Origin: Helianthus annuus
Taxonomy: Eukaryota > Streptophyta > Magnoliopsida > Asterales > Asteraceae
Reading direction: 5' to 3'
Assembly (NCBI RefSeq): GCF_002127325.2
Contig: NC_035437.2
Coordinates: forward strand, 171,006,530-171,070,529
Length of the DNA: 64,000 nucleotides
Within the stretch, counting starts at the first letter, position 1. Each line of letters opens with the position of its first letter. This document shows positions 52,156 to 62,558 of this stretch, in pieces. The notes under the pieces are model-generated. The model did no database searches. It worked only from the letters and a program-made list of their open reading frames with translations, and was not told where the DNA came from. Made by a program: the position numbers and the translations under genes.

Positions 52156-53655
52156 TTAATTACGTTTGGTAACACCCTTAAGAACACTTGCATTTGCTTC
52201 TTCAACAGCTTTTCTTGCATGATCAAAGTTGAATTTTCTTCTTTTCTTGTGTGCATTCCATGCTCCTTCCCAACTGTTTTCAGCATACAGCGCATAGGAT
52301 TCCATTCCAGTTACCTCCTTGATTTCTTCAGCACTTGTGCTCCTTCCGAGACTGCATTCAGGTACATCTTCCCTTCCCTTCATTCTTTCTGAGTTGTTGG
52401 CTCTTGTTTGCACGTCTTTAAACTTGTAATAATATACTAGGATATCTAAATACATGGCATAAACGGTCCGCATGTATTCACCATCCTTGTATTCAAAGCC
52501 CATGTCTTTAGCGATAATCGGCCAGAGATTATCTTCGGTTACACTGTTATAACCACCATCCCGTTCCACAATCATGTACAGACTCAGCAAGTCTACTTTT
52601 CTGTTCTCGGTCATCACCGGTGGCATTGGCCTTGTGGTTATACCCAGGAAAGTTATAACAAACCAAGACACCATTTCGTCGAACTTCTTTTCTAGTTCAT
52701 ACTTGTAATGGAACACAAACTTGCCATCCTCTAACATATTTAACAGATTTACACAATCTTTGAAATCATTGAATTCCAAAGCCCTTATAATCATCACACT
52801 CCAATCCGTTTCATCGGAGGAAACGTGTAAATCTTCAAAATAGGAATTAAGGTATTCCTCTTTGTATTTTTCATTTACATCATTCAACCTTATCACCTTT
52901 TGTTTTTCTTTTAGGCCTAATTCATCTTCCTTCGACAGCCCCGTTATTTCGTTTACAGTGTTATTGATAGGAGATGAGAACATAGGAAATATTTTGCAAG
53001 TATCTCCATCCTTTTTAACCGTAAATCCTTGCATTGTTAACTGATTTAGACTGAGTACGTTTCTATCTAATTCCGGTGTGTATAAGACACCCTGAATCAA
53101 CAACCTTTCATTATTGGACTTGACTTCTACAACCCCTATGCCCCGCATAAACAGGAAATCGTTTTCCCCCGAGTTGGTTTCAACCCCCACTAAATGTTTT
53201 ATACGCTTGAAAACATTTAGATTACCGGCATAGTGTTGTGTAAATGAAAGACTAACATACCATATGTCTCCCCATGTACCGCCCTCTGATCCTGTCACTA
53301 TCATCTCGTTCCTTTCTTCTACAGATTCCCTTTGTTTTCGTATCCCTGCATTTACCGCTTGAGAGACAAGTTGTGTGTTTTCATCATTTTCCTTTGATTT
53401 GCAGTCGTATATGAAGTGGCCTGGACGATGACAGTAATAACACAATTTTGTCCGATGATTTCTCTTTTGCAGTCTGGTTTCTTCATCTTGACAGTGTTGG
53501 CATGGAAGGGTTGTCACCGTGGCTCTGATACCACATGTTGGGGTTGAACTTTGTTTAATCAGATCATCATCATCATTCTGATGATGTAAACGCTTGTTGA
53601 CAGCGGACATACTTGACATACTTGAACAAACAATAACGAATGAATGGACAAACAA
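52156..53655 (-). CDS. CCHC zinc knuckle / copia-protease-like / ARID protein of the retroelement
   Basis: 499 codons in one frame. Residues 1-39 are encoded by the 5' LTR and the frame continues through the primer site. A start at MSSMSAVNK (residue 13 or 16) is also possible. A perfect zinc knuckle CYYCHRPGHFIYDC lies at 72-85. Residues about 130-226 (DIWYVSLSFTQHYAG, VLYTPELDRNVLSLNQL) resemble the copia protease/pre-integrase region, without a clear catalytic DSG. Residues about 345-415 (KVDLLSLYMIVERDGGYNSV, then NLWPIIAKDMGFEYKDGEYM and YAMYLDILVYYYKF) match the ARID/BRIGHT DNA-binding fold. The C-terminus is basic. ARID plus knuckle proteins are annotated in Asteraceae genomes. Residence inside an LTR element suggests gene capture or a retroelement-domesticated hybrid. 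Confidence 0.85.
   Translation of the reverse strand: MFVHSFVIVCSSMSSMSAVNKRLHHQNDDDDLIKQSSTPTCGIRATVTTLPCQHCQDEETRLQKRNHRTKLCYYCHRPGHFIYDCKSKENDENTQLVSQAVNAGIRKQRESVEERNEMIVTGSEGGTWGDIWYVSLSFTQHYAGNLNVFKRIKHLVGVETNSGENDFLFMRGIGVVEVKSNNERLLIQGVLYTPELDRNVLSLNQLTMQGFTVKKDGDTCKIFPMFSSPINNTVNEITGLSKEDELGLKEKQKVIRLNDVNEKYKEEYLNSYFEDLHVSSDETDWSVMIIRALEFNDFKDCVNLLNMLEDGKFVFHYKYELEKKFDEMVSWFVITFLGITTRPMPPVMTENRKVDLLSLYMIVERDGGYNSVTEDNLWPIIAKDMGFEYKDGEYMRTVYAMYLDILVYYYKFKDVQTRANNSERMKGREDVPECSLGRSTSAEEIKEVTGMESYALYAENSWEGAWNAHKKRRKFNFDHARKAVEEANASVLKGVTKRN
53521..53533 (-). other. Initiator-Met primer-binding site of the ARID retroelement
   Basis: Minus strand TGGTATCAGAGCC, two bases after the LTR end. 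It lies inside the open reading frame. Confidence 0.9.
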
Positions 53656-53875
53656 TTATCGGAAAGATTGAATGTCTTGGTGCCGGTTAGGTCCTTACAT
53701 TTATATACTTAGCAAATTATGGCGGTTAATTGAGGCGGGAAAACTGTCATAGGCAGTTTCGAATATACCCGCTTATTATACCCACCATAACTTATCATTA
53801 TGATCCGAGTTCTAGCTAATACGAATATAAGTACATATACATATCATAAATTAAGTTTAATCGTTTCTTCTAATA
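53536..53875 (-). repeat. 5' LTR of the ARID retroelement
   Basis: 340 bp. Encodes the first residues of the long frame, including a CATCATCAT-rich stretch read as an acidic run NDDDD. Confidence 0.88.
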
Positions 53876-54106
53876 GGTTGTTTCCTCTGCAGGATCTTCT
53901 GGGATCCCCACATTTAATATTATGCTTCGCCTTTAAAAAAACCACCCATTCCTTGCAGGGACAAGTCGTTAGCACAACCGGCGGTCTTTGGAGCATTCAA
54001 TGTAAAGGAATAGTCACATCACACATGCTCTGCCGGAACAGTGTTCTGATACTCCGGGCGTGAGCGGGAAAAGTGAATGCCTTTGACCAAGTTATCTTAA
54101 GGCTAG

Positions 54107-54376
54107 TGATAGGAATCATAATCAGGTTTATAGTTAATTGTCATTTGTCTATTCTAGAAGGGGGTTAAGTGCAACTTATAATTCTATGAATAGGAATAAA
54201 TGAGGTCATGATAGGTAGGAAGAAGTTTGTTAGATCAATTAGGGCTCCTGCATTTGTGCAGTGAGAGAGGGCTAGGCCCTGGGAACACTTATGTGTTAGC
54301 TATCTTTGTATTATCTTCTTCGTATCAATTTCAATTCCAATCTATATTCCTATTAATCAGAATCGGATCTCTATCA
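54107..54376. mobile_element. Solo LTR, 270 bp
   Basis: TGATAGGAATC to TCTCTATCA, with perfect 6-bp inverted ends TGATAG/CTATCA and a 5-bp duplication GCTAG (54102-54106 and 54377-54381). No internal region is attached. Confidence 0.75.
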
Positions 54377-55119
54377 GCTAGTTAGTAAAAATGCTATTGT
54401 GGGCTTGGGCCCAACATCCAGTTGAGGTCAACAAGCCCAGACTAGGGAGACCACTAGATGACCCTCGTCGTCATCTTCTTTTATTGGATGACCATGCATC
54501 TATCAAAGTCATGACGTGCTCGGTGAGCCTAAGGGACAAAAGCTGTTGTGGAATGGAGGTAATAGCTTTGTCTTGATTCTACTAAATAAGCTTAAGGCTT
54601 GTGATTGAAAATATGAAGTTAATGAATGACTTCAACAAAAAATTTAAAAAAAGATATTTTTCACCAACTTCATTGCAGTAACGAGTGAGATAACAAAACA
54701 GTCGCATTAATTTAAGATTCACCACATCAATTACAAATAAAACAAAAATACATGGTTACACTATGAAAGCATGTAATACTAAAGAGAATTACAATGCATG
54801 TTGACTTTCATGTGGCATGCTCTAAAAACCAGGGATAAACTGATCAAACTACGTAAACTTTCCAGGGATAAATTGATCAAACTACGTACACTACTAGATC
54901 AATTTGTGACTCGGGTCGAAAAGGGCATTCTATCTTTCTTTTCTATTCGCTCATGATCTGGCTTGGTCGACCCAATCATGATTTGAAGGATGGGACCTTT
55001 TCTCGAACTCGAAAAATCCTGCCGACATACGGGCATTCTTTTTTGTACCTTATACACTGCCCAGGAAAAAAGAAATCTAGGCCGTCTCAAAAGCCATTTT
55101 TGGAACGTTTTTGAGCTCA

Positions 55120-55161
<42 letters not shown>
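55120..55161. repeat. Compound TG/GA microsatellite
   Basis: (TG)9 followed directly by (GA)12. Confidence 0.9.
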
Positions 55162-55192
55162 GAAACACCGCCTAATGTAGAGGAAAAGAGAG

Positions 55193-55281
55193 TATGAGAA
55201 CAAACTTCGTCGAGGTTCAATAGAAGAGTTTATGAGAACAAACTTCGTCGAGGTTCAGTAGAAGAGTTTATGAGAACAAAC
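55193..55281. repeat. 38-bp tandem repeat, 2.3 copies
   Basis: TATGAGAACAAACTTCGTCG starts at 55193 and 55231, and a partial copy (TATGAGAACAAAC) at 55269. Confidence 0.85.
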
Positions 55282-56135
55282 GCCGCCCCTCAAATTATGT
55301 TAGTAATGGGAGGAAAGAGGAGGTGAGTACGAGCACGAGCACATGTTTAGCTTAGAGGGGCAGCCTCTGGACATGGGTGACGCTTATTCGATTTTGAGAG
55401 CATCCCTCGAGATGCTCTTATTGTATATCAACGAGTTCACGCCAACCTACACGTTGCGGCGGGATGTTGATTATTAATGTCTTTTGTATTGCTATATGAG
55501 ATGCGAAACGTTTTAAGTTTCTGCAAAACATTTTTTTCATTTTGCCTAACTCTAGCCTACAACCCCATACTAAAGCATAAGAAACAAATTTATAACATAT
55601 GTGTATCTTTTATGATAAATAAAATAACAGAAAAGAAAATGATAAATAACGAAAATGACTAACGTGTTTTTTTTTTTTTTTTTTTTTTGCAAATTAATGC
55701 ATTTAATCGATCATTCATTGCGAACCAGCATGAGTACATATTAAAAAAAATACCATTTCATTTGTTTATTTTCAAGGTGATTCTTTTTTTTTTTTATAAC
55801 CAACATGAGTGTTCATAAACCGACATTCCGTTTCTTTGAAAAGGTGCATCACTTTGAGTGTTCGACACACACCAATTTTGTTTTGAACCAACATGAATCA
55901 TGAAAAAGTCGCATCGCTTCGACAAAGAAATTATTTGTTTTGAACCAACATGATTTATATACATCGCAACTTTTCAAAGGGTTGCCGGATCAATATCGCA
56001 ACGGTTAGAAAAGGCACCATCCATGCCTATATAAGTTCAACCGCTTCCTTGTATCATTTCAACCGGCGCAACTTTTAAACCAAAGGGACATAATCCAAGT
56101 TGGTAAGTCTCTCTCTCTCTCTTTATATATATATA

Positions 56136-56400
56136 TATATATAGAGTAAGGTTAACATACAAAAAGCCTTATCATAAATCACGTAGGAGACAATGGTAAC
56201 CGTTGGATCAGGGGTATAATCACGCATGGGACCACATAATCACGTATGGGACCACATAATCACGCATGGGACCACATAATCACGCATGAGACTATAATCA
56301 CGCACGTTCTATGATAATAACGCACGTTATATTTTTTGTCATGTATGTTAATGTAGGTTAAGCCCTGAAGTACATTATACTTTCTCTATATATATATGTA
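56136..56400. mobile_element. MITE-like element with TA-rich ends and a 20-bp tandem core
   Basis: ATATATAGAGTAAGGTTAAC at the left and, inverted, ATATATAGAGAAAGT at the right suggest inverted termini within TA repeats. The core has three exact 20-bp units (56221-56280, CACGCATGGGACCACATAAT, one with T for C) plus partial CACGCA units. Class is uncertain. Confidence 0.5.
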
Positions 56401-56942
56401 TATATGATTTCATGCGGTGAATCGCTATCGCTATCAAAAGTAACTTTCAAATTTGGTTCAATTGATTTAGTCATATGATTCTTTCATAATTTCCGTATTT
56501 CCTTATTGAATCTGCGTTCCTATATACCCCCAATAATATAACCCAGATTTCCATACCTTATATAAAACTGAAGAGTTAACAACAGAATGATAACGTCATT
56601 GTTTAAAGAATTCTTAATTTTTATGTATGTGTGTTTGTGGACAGGGAGATAGAATTGGGGGAGAGTGAGGACAACAAATTTAATGGTAAAATGATAAGTA
56701 TAATCGAACGAAAAATCATTGAAGGATGAAGAAGAAAAATGAAACTGTAAGATTGTGAACTTGTTCGTATGGAAATGAAGAAGTGTGAGAAAGAAAAGTA
56801 GATTTTGAAAGGATTTTGGTTGCAGTTATGGTATTATCGATGGGATAATAGAAATGAAATATATATATAAAATATAAATGTTTGATATTTGTATATGTAC
56901 GAAGAGGTGTGTGCGAAGCGGTACGAAGGGGATGGAAATTAA

Positions 56943-56990
56943 ATGTTAGTTGCGCGAAGGGGAATTAAATGTTAGTTGCGCGAAGGGGTG
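56943..56990. repeat. 26-bp tandem repeat, two copies
   Basis: ATGTTAGTTGCGCGAAGGGG at 56943 and 56969. Confidence 0.8.
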
Positions 56991-57541
56991 GGAGTGAATT
57001 GTTGGTGACCGTAGTTGCTTTTTGTAGTCATATATAATATAAAAAACCTTAATCATATTCGATTTCTTCACATATTTTACATACAATTAAAACAGAAAAG
57101 TCTATTAAAAAACATGTTCAACTGAATTAAACATCTCAAATCAAACTAAATTAAACCTCTCAAATCATTCAAAGTGTGAGAGTAAGTGTAACGGTTTTAG
57201 TTAAAATGGTTTGTTAAAACTTAAAAGTGTCACAAGACTATGTCACATAGTAAAAGCAATCAACATTAATTTAGTTTGTATACAGTTTAACCAAACCTAC
57301 ATCAACCAACGACGATTCTAAATAGGAACCAGGCTTAAGGTGTTATTGACGGCTTGCTGCCGCTCTTGAATCAAGCATAACTCTATCAAGGATTATTACA
57401 GAACACAAAAAATTATGATGAAATAAAAGATCATTAACTCATGCGAACCCGCTCTGTTTTACCTATTCAAAAGTGAACAAACTGAAATAACTTGATCTTA
57501 CCGTACGCCAAATTATCAGAACGCGACAAATTACAGCGTCC

Positions 57542-57806
57542 TCATTTGTAACTCTGAGAAACCTCCCAAACCAGCTTATCCATAAATTGGCATTTTCTGT
57601 TGAATCCCCATCCAGGGTTGCTCTGCATTTTAGTTTTAGACATCAGGTCCATTAGTAACTGAATAAAACACAGACCGACTTGTTTTGATGCAAATAGGTT
57701 TGACTCGTATGATAGAAAAATGGTCAAAGTAGGTTTTATTATTCCATATATAAATTAGTAACTTTCTTGTGCATCATGACTTGTATCCCATGCTTGGAGA
57801 CTTTTT

Positions 57807-57843
<37 letters not shown>

Positions 57844-60800
57844 TGATGTTCCACTTTCAACCTTAAAGTTTTATCTTTTACATTTTAACCCATTTGAAGT
57901 TTTTACTTTTAACTCAAACTTTTTTCTTCTTTTGTAATTTAACACAACACTATATTATTTACAACTTTGGTCCCCCATACTTTTTATCTTTCGCAAGTTT
58001 TTCGTTTTACGTTTCGTTCTAAATTTTGCGAGTTAACTTGTCATAGCGTGCATGTGAGGTTCAACGTTTTTGCTCTATTTTTCCATATTTGACAGACTCG
58101 TCGCCAATGTTTTAAAAACCGTTTTTTTATTCATACCGTGTTAGGCTCTAAAATGGTTCAACCGGTTGAACCGGGTTGTACCGAGCGGTTCAACCGGGTC
58201 ATTAGTTAACACTATAATTCCATAAAATACAAATAAATCTAAAAAACAATCCAATCTTGATTAAGATTTATATAACTGATTATGGTTTTATCTAAAAACA
58301 ATTGTTTTCTTGTAAAATGTTATACATTTTTAAGAGCATTTTTATTACTTATAAACAATATTACATTAGATGATGTGAGTAACAATTTCAATAGCGATTA
58401 AAACTAGGTTAATTACCAACAATTGAAAGTCGGTATTACCTTAATATCGTATTTTTTTATAATTAAAAATATCAAATTTTAAGATAACGCAAACCGGTTC
58501 AATGGTTTGGACCGGTAGAACCGGATTTACCGGCGGTACATAAGACATACCGTATTTGGGTTTTATCGGCCTTTATCGTACCGGGCACGTGTCCGGTATC
58601 CGGTTTAACCGGTATAACCGGCCGGTTCATACCGGTATTTAAAACATTGCTCGTCGCAACGCGTCCATTTTTTCCCTTTTGAAAACTTCGCCGCAACGGG
58701 CGGGTCCTATATCGACTAAGTTATTATTTTCTACGTTTTACGTTTCTGGTTAATTTCTTCGCATTAACACACTGTAACGGGTGTGCGTGGTTCAACGATT
58801 TTAGTCTCCTTTTCGTTCAGTGTAATTTTTACCATTTTATCTATTTTATTTTTACGATGTTGAGAGTCGACGTCGTTGTGGCATTGGTGCTACTTGGCAC
58901 GGTTTTACGAACGTTTTTAACCTATTAAATTTTTTACTAATATTTTGTTTCGGTTTACCCCTATACTTACTTTACTTAAAAACTATTTTTTACGTGCATA
59001 TTTTTATGTACGGGTATGTATAACTATGATTTCTTCTACATTCCGACGTAAACTTTTTTATAGACGAGTCAGGTCAAATATAATACGTTTTCGTTTAAAG
59101 AAACTATTTTTACGTGCATATTTTTATATACCTTTTCGTATAAACTCAAGTTATTGTTCAATATGAATTCCATTTACTTTACGTTTGATCCAATGACAAT
59201 GCTTATACAGGTTACACTGAGTTCAACTGGATACGTCGAAATGTGTGTTTTCATATGGTTAATGTATCGTATAACGTTTGAACTAATCCATTCAATGTTT
59301 ACGATATACCCGCGCCGCAACGCGGGCGGGTCTTAACCCTAGTTTTACTAATTAAACGAATGACACTAAAATTTAGTCACTATATTAAAAAATGACTGAC
59401 CTGTAGAGAAAGAACAGCTCTATCGGTAAAACGTTTTACGGACTGAGGTGCACTTGCAGGCAAAGTTTTTGCGACTCTTTCAAGTTCCTCCCCTTGTTTT
59501 TTAGCAGTTGACCTGTTTGGTCCACTATAATGATCTACAAGTTCTTTCATTAACGGGACATGCTTCATTGTCTCTTCCAAAACATCCTGAAATATTGGTG
59601 GATTCACCAATTACAAAAAAAAAAAAATCATTTAATGTCAGATCAGATGTTATGTGGCAGATAAATATAACGAAAATAGAATCTCGTGTCAGGTAATTTC
59701 TAAAAAATCAGCAAAAAGTGTATAGTTACCGGCTGAACATGTCACTCGTTGCTAGTTACTACAATAGGTAATAATATAAAGGGGAATTGGCCTTTAATAA
59801 TCCCAACTAGACGTCATTGGCCATTGAAAGGTCCCACCTTTGAATATTCCCCATGCCAGTCCCACCTTTCACCTATTTTCCTCCACTGGTCCTCAGTTAA
59901 AAAAGCTTAACGGAGTTAAGTTGTTTTCTGAATTACAAACTGACGTATTAGGGCTTTGGATCAGAACGAGGATACGAGTCTATTGATGTAAAACTTACCT
60001 CGAAGCGATGCTCCAAACGACTTGATTTTTGTTAATTGGAAGTTTAAACACCCGAATTGAAGCACCGTTTTCATCGTTTGGAGCACAATTTCAAGGTAAG
60101 TTTTACAGCATTCAACTTGTATCCTCGTTCTAATCAAAAACCCTAAAACGTCAGCTTGTAATTCAGAAAAAAACTTAACTCCGTTAAGTTTTTTTAACTG
60201 AAGACCGGTGGAGGAAAAATAAGTGAAAGGTGGGACCGGCATGAGGAATATTCAAAGGTGGGACTGGCAATGGCCAACGACGTCTAGTTGGGATTATTAC
60301 AGGCCAATTCCCTTAATATAAACCTCTGCTGCTAAAATCAGCTATTTGCTACTTAGTTTCTATTTTACGCCTTCTTTTACGTTCGTTGCTAAAATCAGAA
60401 AAAGGTGTATAGTTAATTTTCTATCTGATGTTGTTAACTCTTAAAGGGTAAAGTCAAAGTCACCCAAAAGTGTACCTATAAGCATGGTTGTAAAAATCCC
60501 GACTAGGCACCGATTAATCCCCGATTAATCTCGATTAATTACAATTAATCCCGATTATATCCGATTAATCCCCGGTTAATCTCAATTAATCGCCAGTCCT
60601 CACCTCACCGACCGACTAGCGATTTCTACAACCATGCCTATAAGCGTACAGATGAAACCATATATGAATCAATATTAGAACTAGAACATAGAGGTTTGTT
60701 TTCAAGTAGCGGAAATTGAGGTAGAACGTTGACTAAGCACTAACCTGCCATTCTTTTTCAGTTTGAATGTTTTCATAAGCCATTAAAAATGGCTTCATTT

Positions 60801-62013
60801 TCTCAAGTGCATCTCGAAGAGGAACGGGTGGTGTCTCGTCAATGTCGGGATTAGAATCAAACTCAGCCATCAAGTATTCCGGTTCACATTCCAACTGTAG
60901 GCATTAACGATAACGCAAGTTAGTTACAATTAAACATGTTACCAAACAATACTTCATATTATTTTATAACTAAAATACCATAAGATTGGTATGCATAGCA
61001 TCAACATAAGCATCTTCTTCAGGTGAAGGTAAAACGTTCGCACCAGCTTCTTCAAACGCTTGAACCAACATATCCATTTTTTCGTCCCCGAGATATTTTC
61101 TCAGCTTCTCCTCGTTAGCTTTATCAGCCTCGGTTTCTGCCTCGTCTTCTTCATTGTCATCGTCATCACGATTCGACATCTGCCTACCCCTACCCCTGCC
61201 TCGCCCCCGCCCCCTATCACTAAACCGACCCCGTTGCCCTCTCCCGCCACCGTCACCTCTTGCCGCCACTCTAGATCCTCCTCGGGCCCCACCATCAATA
61301 CCATTGTCATCCCTTGAAAGAACACTCTTTGCCTTGTTTACCGCCTCCTCTCTACTCATCTTAGGAGACGGGGCCCGCGGTTCTGCGGGTCGAGTTTCTT
61401 GGCCCACGGGTTTTCTAGGTCGAATATGGCGGTTAACTTCGTTAACCTTCTCACTAGCTTCATGTGTCATTGGTGGTGTGGGCCGTCCACGGCCCGCACC
61501 AGATAGAACCGACAAAATACCTGACGGGAGGTTACTCTTTTCTTGGTTCCCGGATCGATCTTCGGTTGGTGCTTTTGGCGGTAATGTTACGTCTCCTTCC
61601 TTGCGGAAGAATATCGGTTCCCTCGGTTTTAAACTTTCCTCAAACGGAGACGGTGGTGGTACGATGCCAGCGCCACGACCACGACCGGCGACACTACCGC
61701 CACTTGGCGGATCGGGAGAAGAAAATCGGGAAACGTTCGGAGGGGGCGGGAGCGGTTTGCCGCGACCATGACCAAGCGGGGCCCGAAACGGTGTCTCGTC
61801 ATCGGGACGTGTTTCCTCACTCTCATTAGGTCCGGAGTTTACAAAACTGAATTTGGGGAAATCGGAGCCGCGGCCCCGACCTCTACCGCCACCACCACCA
61901 CCGCTATTTCCTCCGGCGTGTGTGGAAAAGTCAAACGGTGAGGACAAGAGAAGAGCTTTTCTACTAGTGTGTCCGATAGCGGGGTGTGAAAGCTTTCCCA
62001 AGCTCCGTCTCAT
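57542..62013 (-). CDS. Mitochondrial small-subunit ribosomal protein, S24/S35 (mS35) type
   Basis: Four coding exons, all joined in phase 0 with GT/AG: 62013-60979, 60894-60745, 59586-59401 and 57622-57542 (TGA), giving 483 residues. The N-terminus is basic with Ser/Arg/Leu (MRRSLGKLSHPAIGH) and fits a mitochondrial presequence. Residues to about 290 are a disordered Gly/Arg/Pro-rich region with RGRGRG and GGGG runs. The conserved part begins near EKLRKYLGDEKMDMLVQAFE and continues through LMAEFDSNPDIDETPPVPLR, MKHVPLMKELVDHYSGP, AKTLPASAPQSVKRFTDRAV and SNPGWGFNRKCQFMDKLVWE. This matches the plant mS35 family of the mitochondrial ribosome. Introns 2 and 3 are 1.2 and 1.8 kb and contain transposons. 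Confidence 0.82.
57808..57841. repeat. 34-A homopolymer in intron 3
   Basis: Uninterrupted A run; possibly a retroposed poly-A tail relic, and of uncertain true length. Confidence 0.8.
58105..58649. mobile_element. hAT-like element with CAATGTTTTAAA ends, in intron 3
   Basis: CAATGTTTTAAAAACCG at left and, inverted, CAATGTTTTAAATACCGG at right. The 8-bp flank CTCGTCGC is present at 58097-58104 and 58650-58657. 545 bp, rich in GGTTCAACCGG/ACCGGT words, no coding content. It inserted into Helitron-like sequence. Confidence 0.85.
59308..59342 (+). mobile_element. Helitron-like 3' terminus in intron 3
   Basis: CCCGCGCCGCAACGCGGG hairpin, then CTAG at 59339-59342 followed by T, the Helitron 3' signature. 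The body probably extends left toward about 57.85 kb (related words CGTCGCAACGCG and CGCCGCAACGGGCGGG near 58650-58705), but the 5' end was not found. It ends 59 bp from exon 3. Confidence 0.6.
59781..60313. mobile_element. Foldback Mutator-type MITE in intron 2
   Basis: GGGGAATTGGCC at left and, inverted, AGGGAATTGGCC at right, with arms of more than 200 bp, so that nearly the whole 533 bp folds on itself. The 9-bp duplication TAATATAAA is perfect (59772-59780 and 60314-60322). Confidence 0.88.
60483..60636. mobile_element. hAT-like MITE in intron 2
   Basis: CATGGTTGTAAAAATC at left, inverted CATGGTTGTAGAAATC at right, 8-bp duplication CCTATAAG (60475-60482 and 60637-60644). 154 bp filled with CCGATTAATC words. 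A related remnant lies near 46920-47066. Confidence 0.88.
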
Positions 62014-62032
62014 GGTTGATTAGTTGCAAATT

Positions 62033-62413
62033 CTGGAACAACATCAAGATACAGAATTAGTATAAATACTAGGCTTCTGGAGTTATTAAATCAAATAAAT
62101 CAGAGTCTGAAATTAGTAAAGAGATGTAACACAATGGTCATGAAACTAAAATATGATAAAATTGATCATAAAACCCTAAAACAAGCACTGTAAAGACAAT
62201 CACCTAGAATAAATTACATACAAATACATTCAATAATTAAAAAAAAAAAAGACAAAATATAAGATAGCCAAGAAAGAGGATACTGAACCCTAACCTACAG
62301 ATGATCCAAAACTATCAATAAAGCATATGACCGATAAATGATTGAAAGTTAACTTTTTATGCAAATTCAATTCAAATGTAATAGAGAAGAAATGGTGGCT
62401 AATCGAAGCTTAC
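62033..62413 (-). other. Probable 5' UTR intron of the S35-type gene
   Basis: Donor AAGCAG|GTAAGC at 62414/62413 and acceptor TTCCAG|AATTTGC at 62033/62032 bracket 381 AT-rich bp, ending ~20 bp before the ATG. Inferred from splice motifs only. Confidence 0.5.
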
Positions 62414-62550
62414 CTGCTTGCAGGCTGATTGAACCTTACCTTCCTTCCCTGCGAATGAAAGAAGATCTGTCGTCGTCGGCTGTTTTTTAGGTTTAGAAGA
62501 TGGAGGAGCGAACAGGGGAGATAGACAAGAGGATGAAGGCTGCTTTATTT

Positions 62551-62558
62551 TAGGGTTA
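62551..62558 (-). promoter_or_regulatory. Telo-box-like motif
   Basis: AACCCTAA on the minus strand near the presumed transcription start. Such boxes are common near plant ribosomal-protein gene starts. Confidence 0.4.

Larger units (their letters stand above)
51795..53875 (-). mobile_element. Short LTR retrotransposon carrying an ARID-domain reading frame
   Basis: LTRs at 51795-52142 and 53536-53875, flanked by perfect 5-bp duplications GGTTG (51790-51794 and 53876-53880). Next to the right LTR is an initiator-Met primer site (53521-53533); next to the left LTR is a polypurine tract (GTTTAGGGGGAAG, minus strand, 52143-52155). Outer ends are TA...CA in element sense, so one terminal base departs from TG...CA. 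The internal region is only 1.39 kb and holds a single frame with no reverse transcriptase or integrase, so it is non-autonomous and copia-like. Confidence 0.9.
54382..57541. other. Intergenic DNA with short repeats, no supported gene
   Basis: Holds the microsatellites, 38-bp, 20-bp and 26-bp tandem repeats listed separately, a 23-T run near 55668-55690 and a 10-bp inverted repeat GAGCATCCCTCGAGATGCTC near 55400. The right end (57200-57541) is likely the 3' UTR of the S35-type gene. Confidence 0.5.

Noticed and set aside
54899..55175. Paired open frames on both strands, possibly organelle-derived DNA
   Set aside because: No organelle gene could be recognised; reported only as unsupported intergenic sequence.
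55440..55465. Possible third Helitron end (ACGTTGCGGCGGGAT)
   Set aside because: The GC word is present but no CTAG|T terminus at the right distance.
61060..61829. Plus-strand frames of 85-205 codons over exon 1 of the S35-type gene
   Set aside because: Antisense shadows of the Gly/Arg/Pro-rich coding exon.
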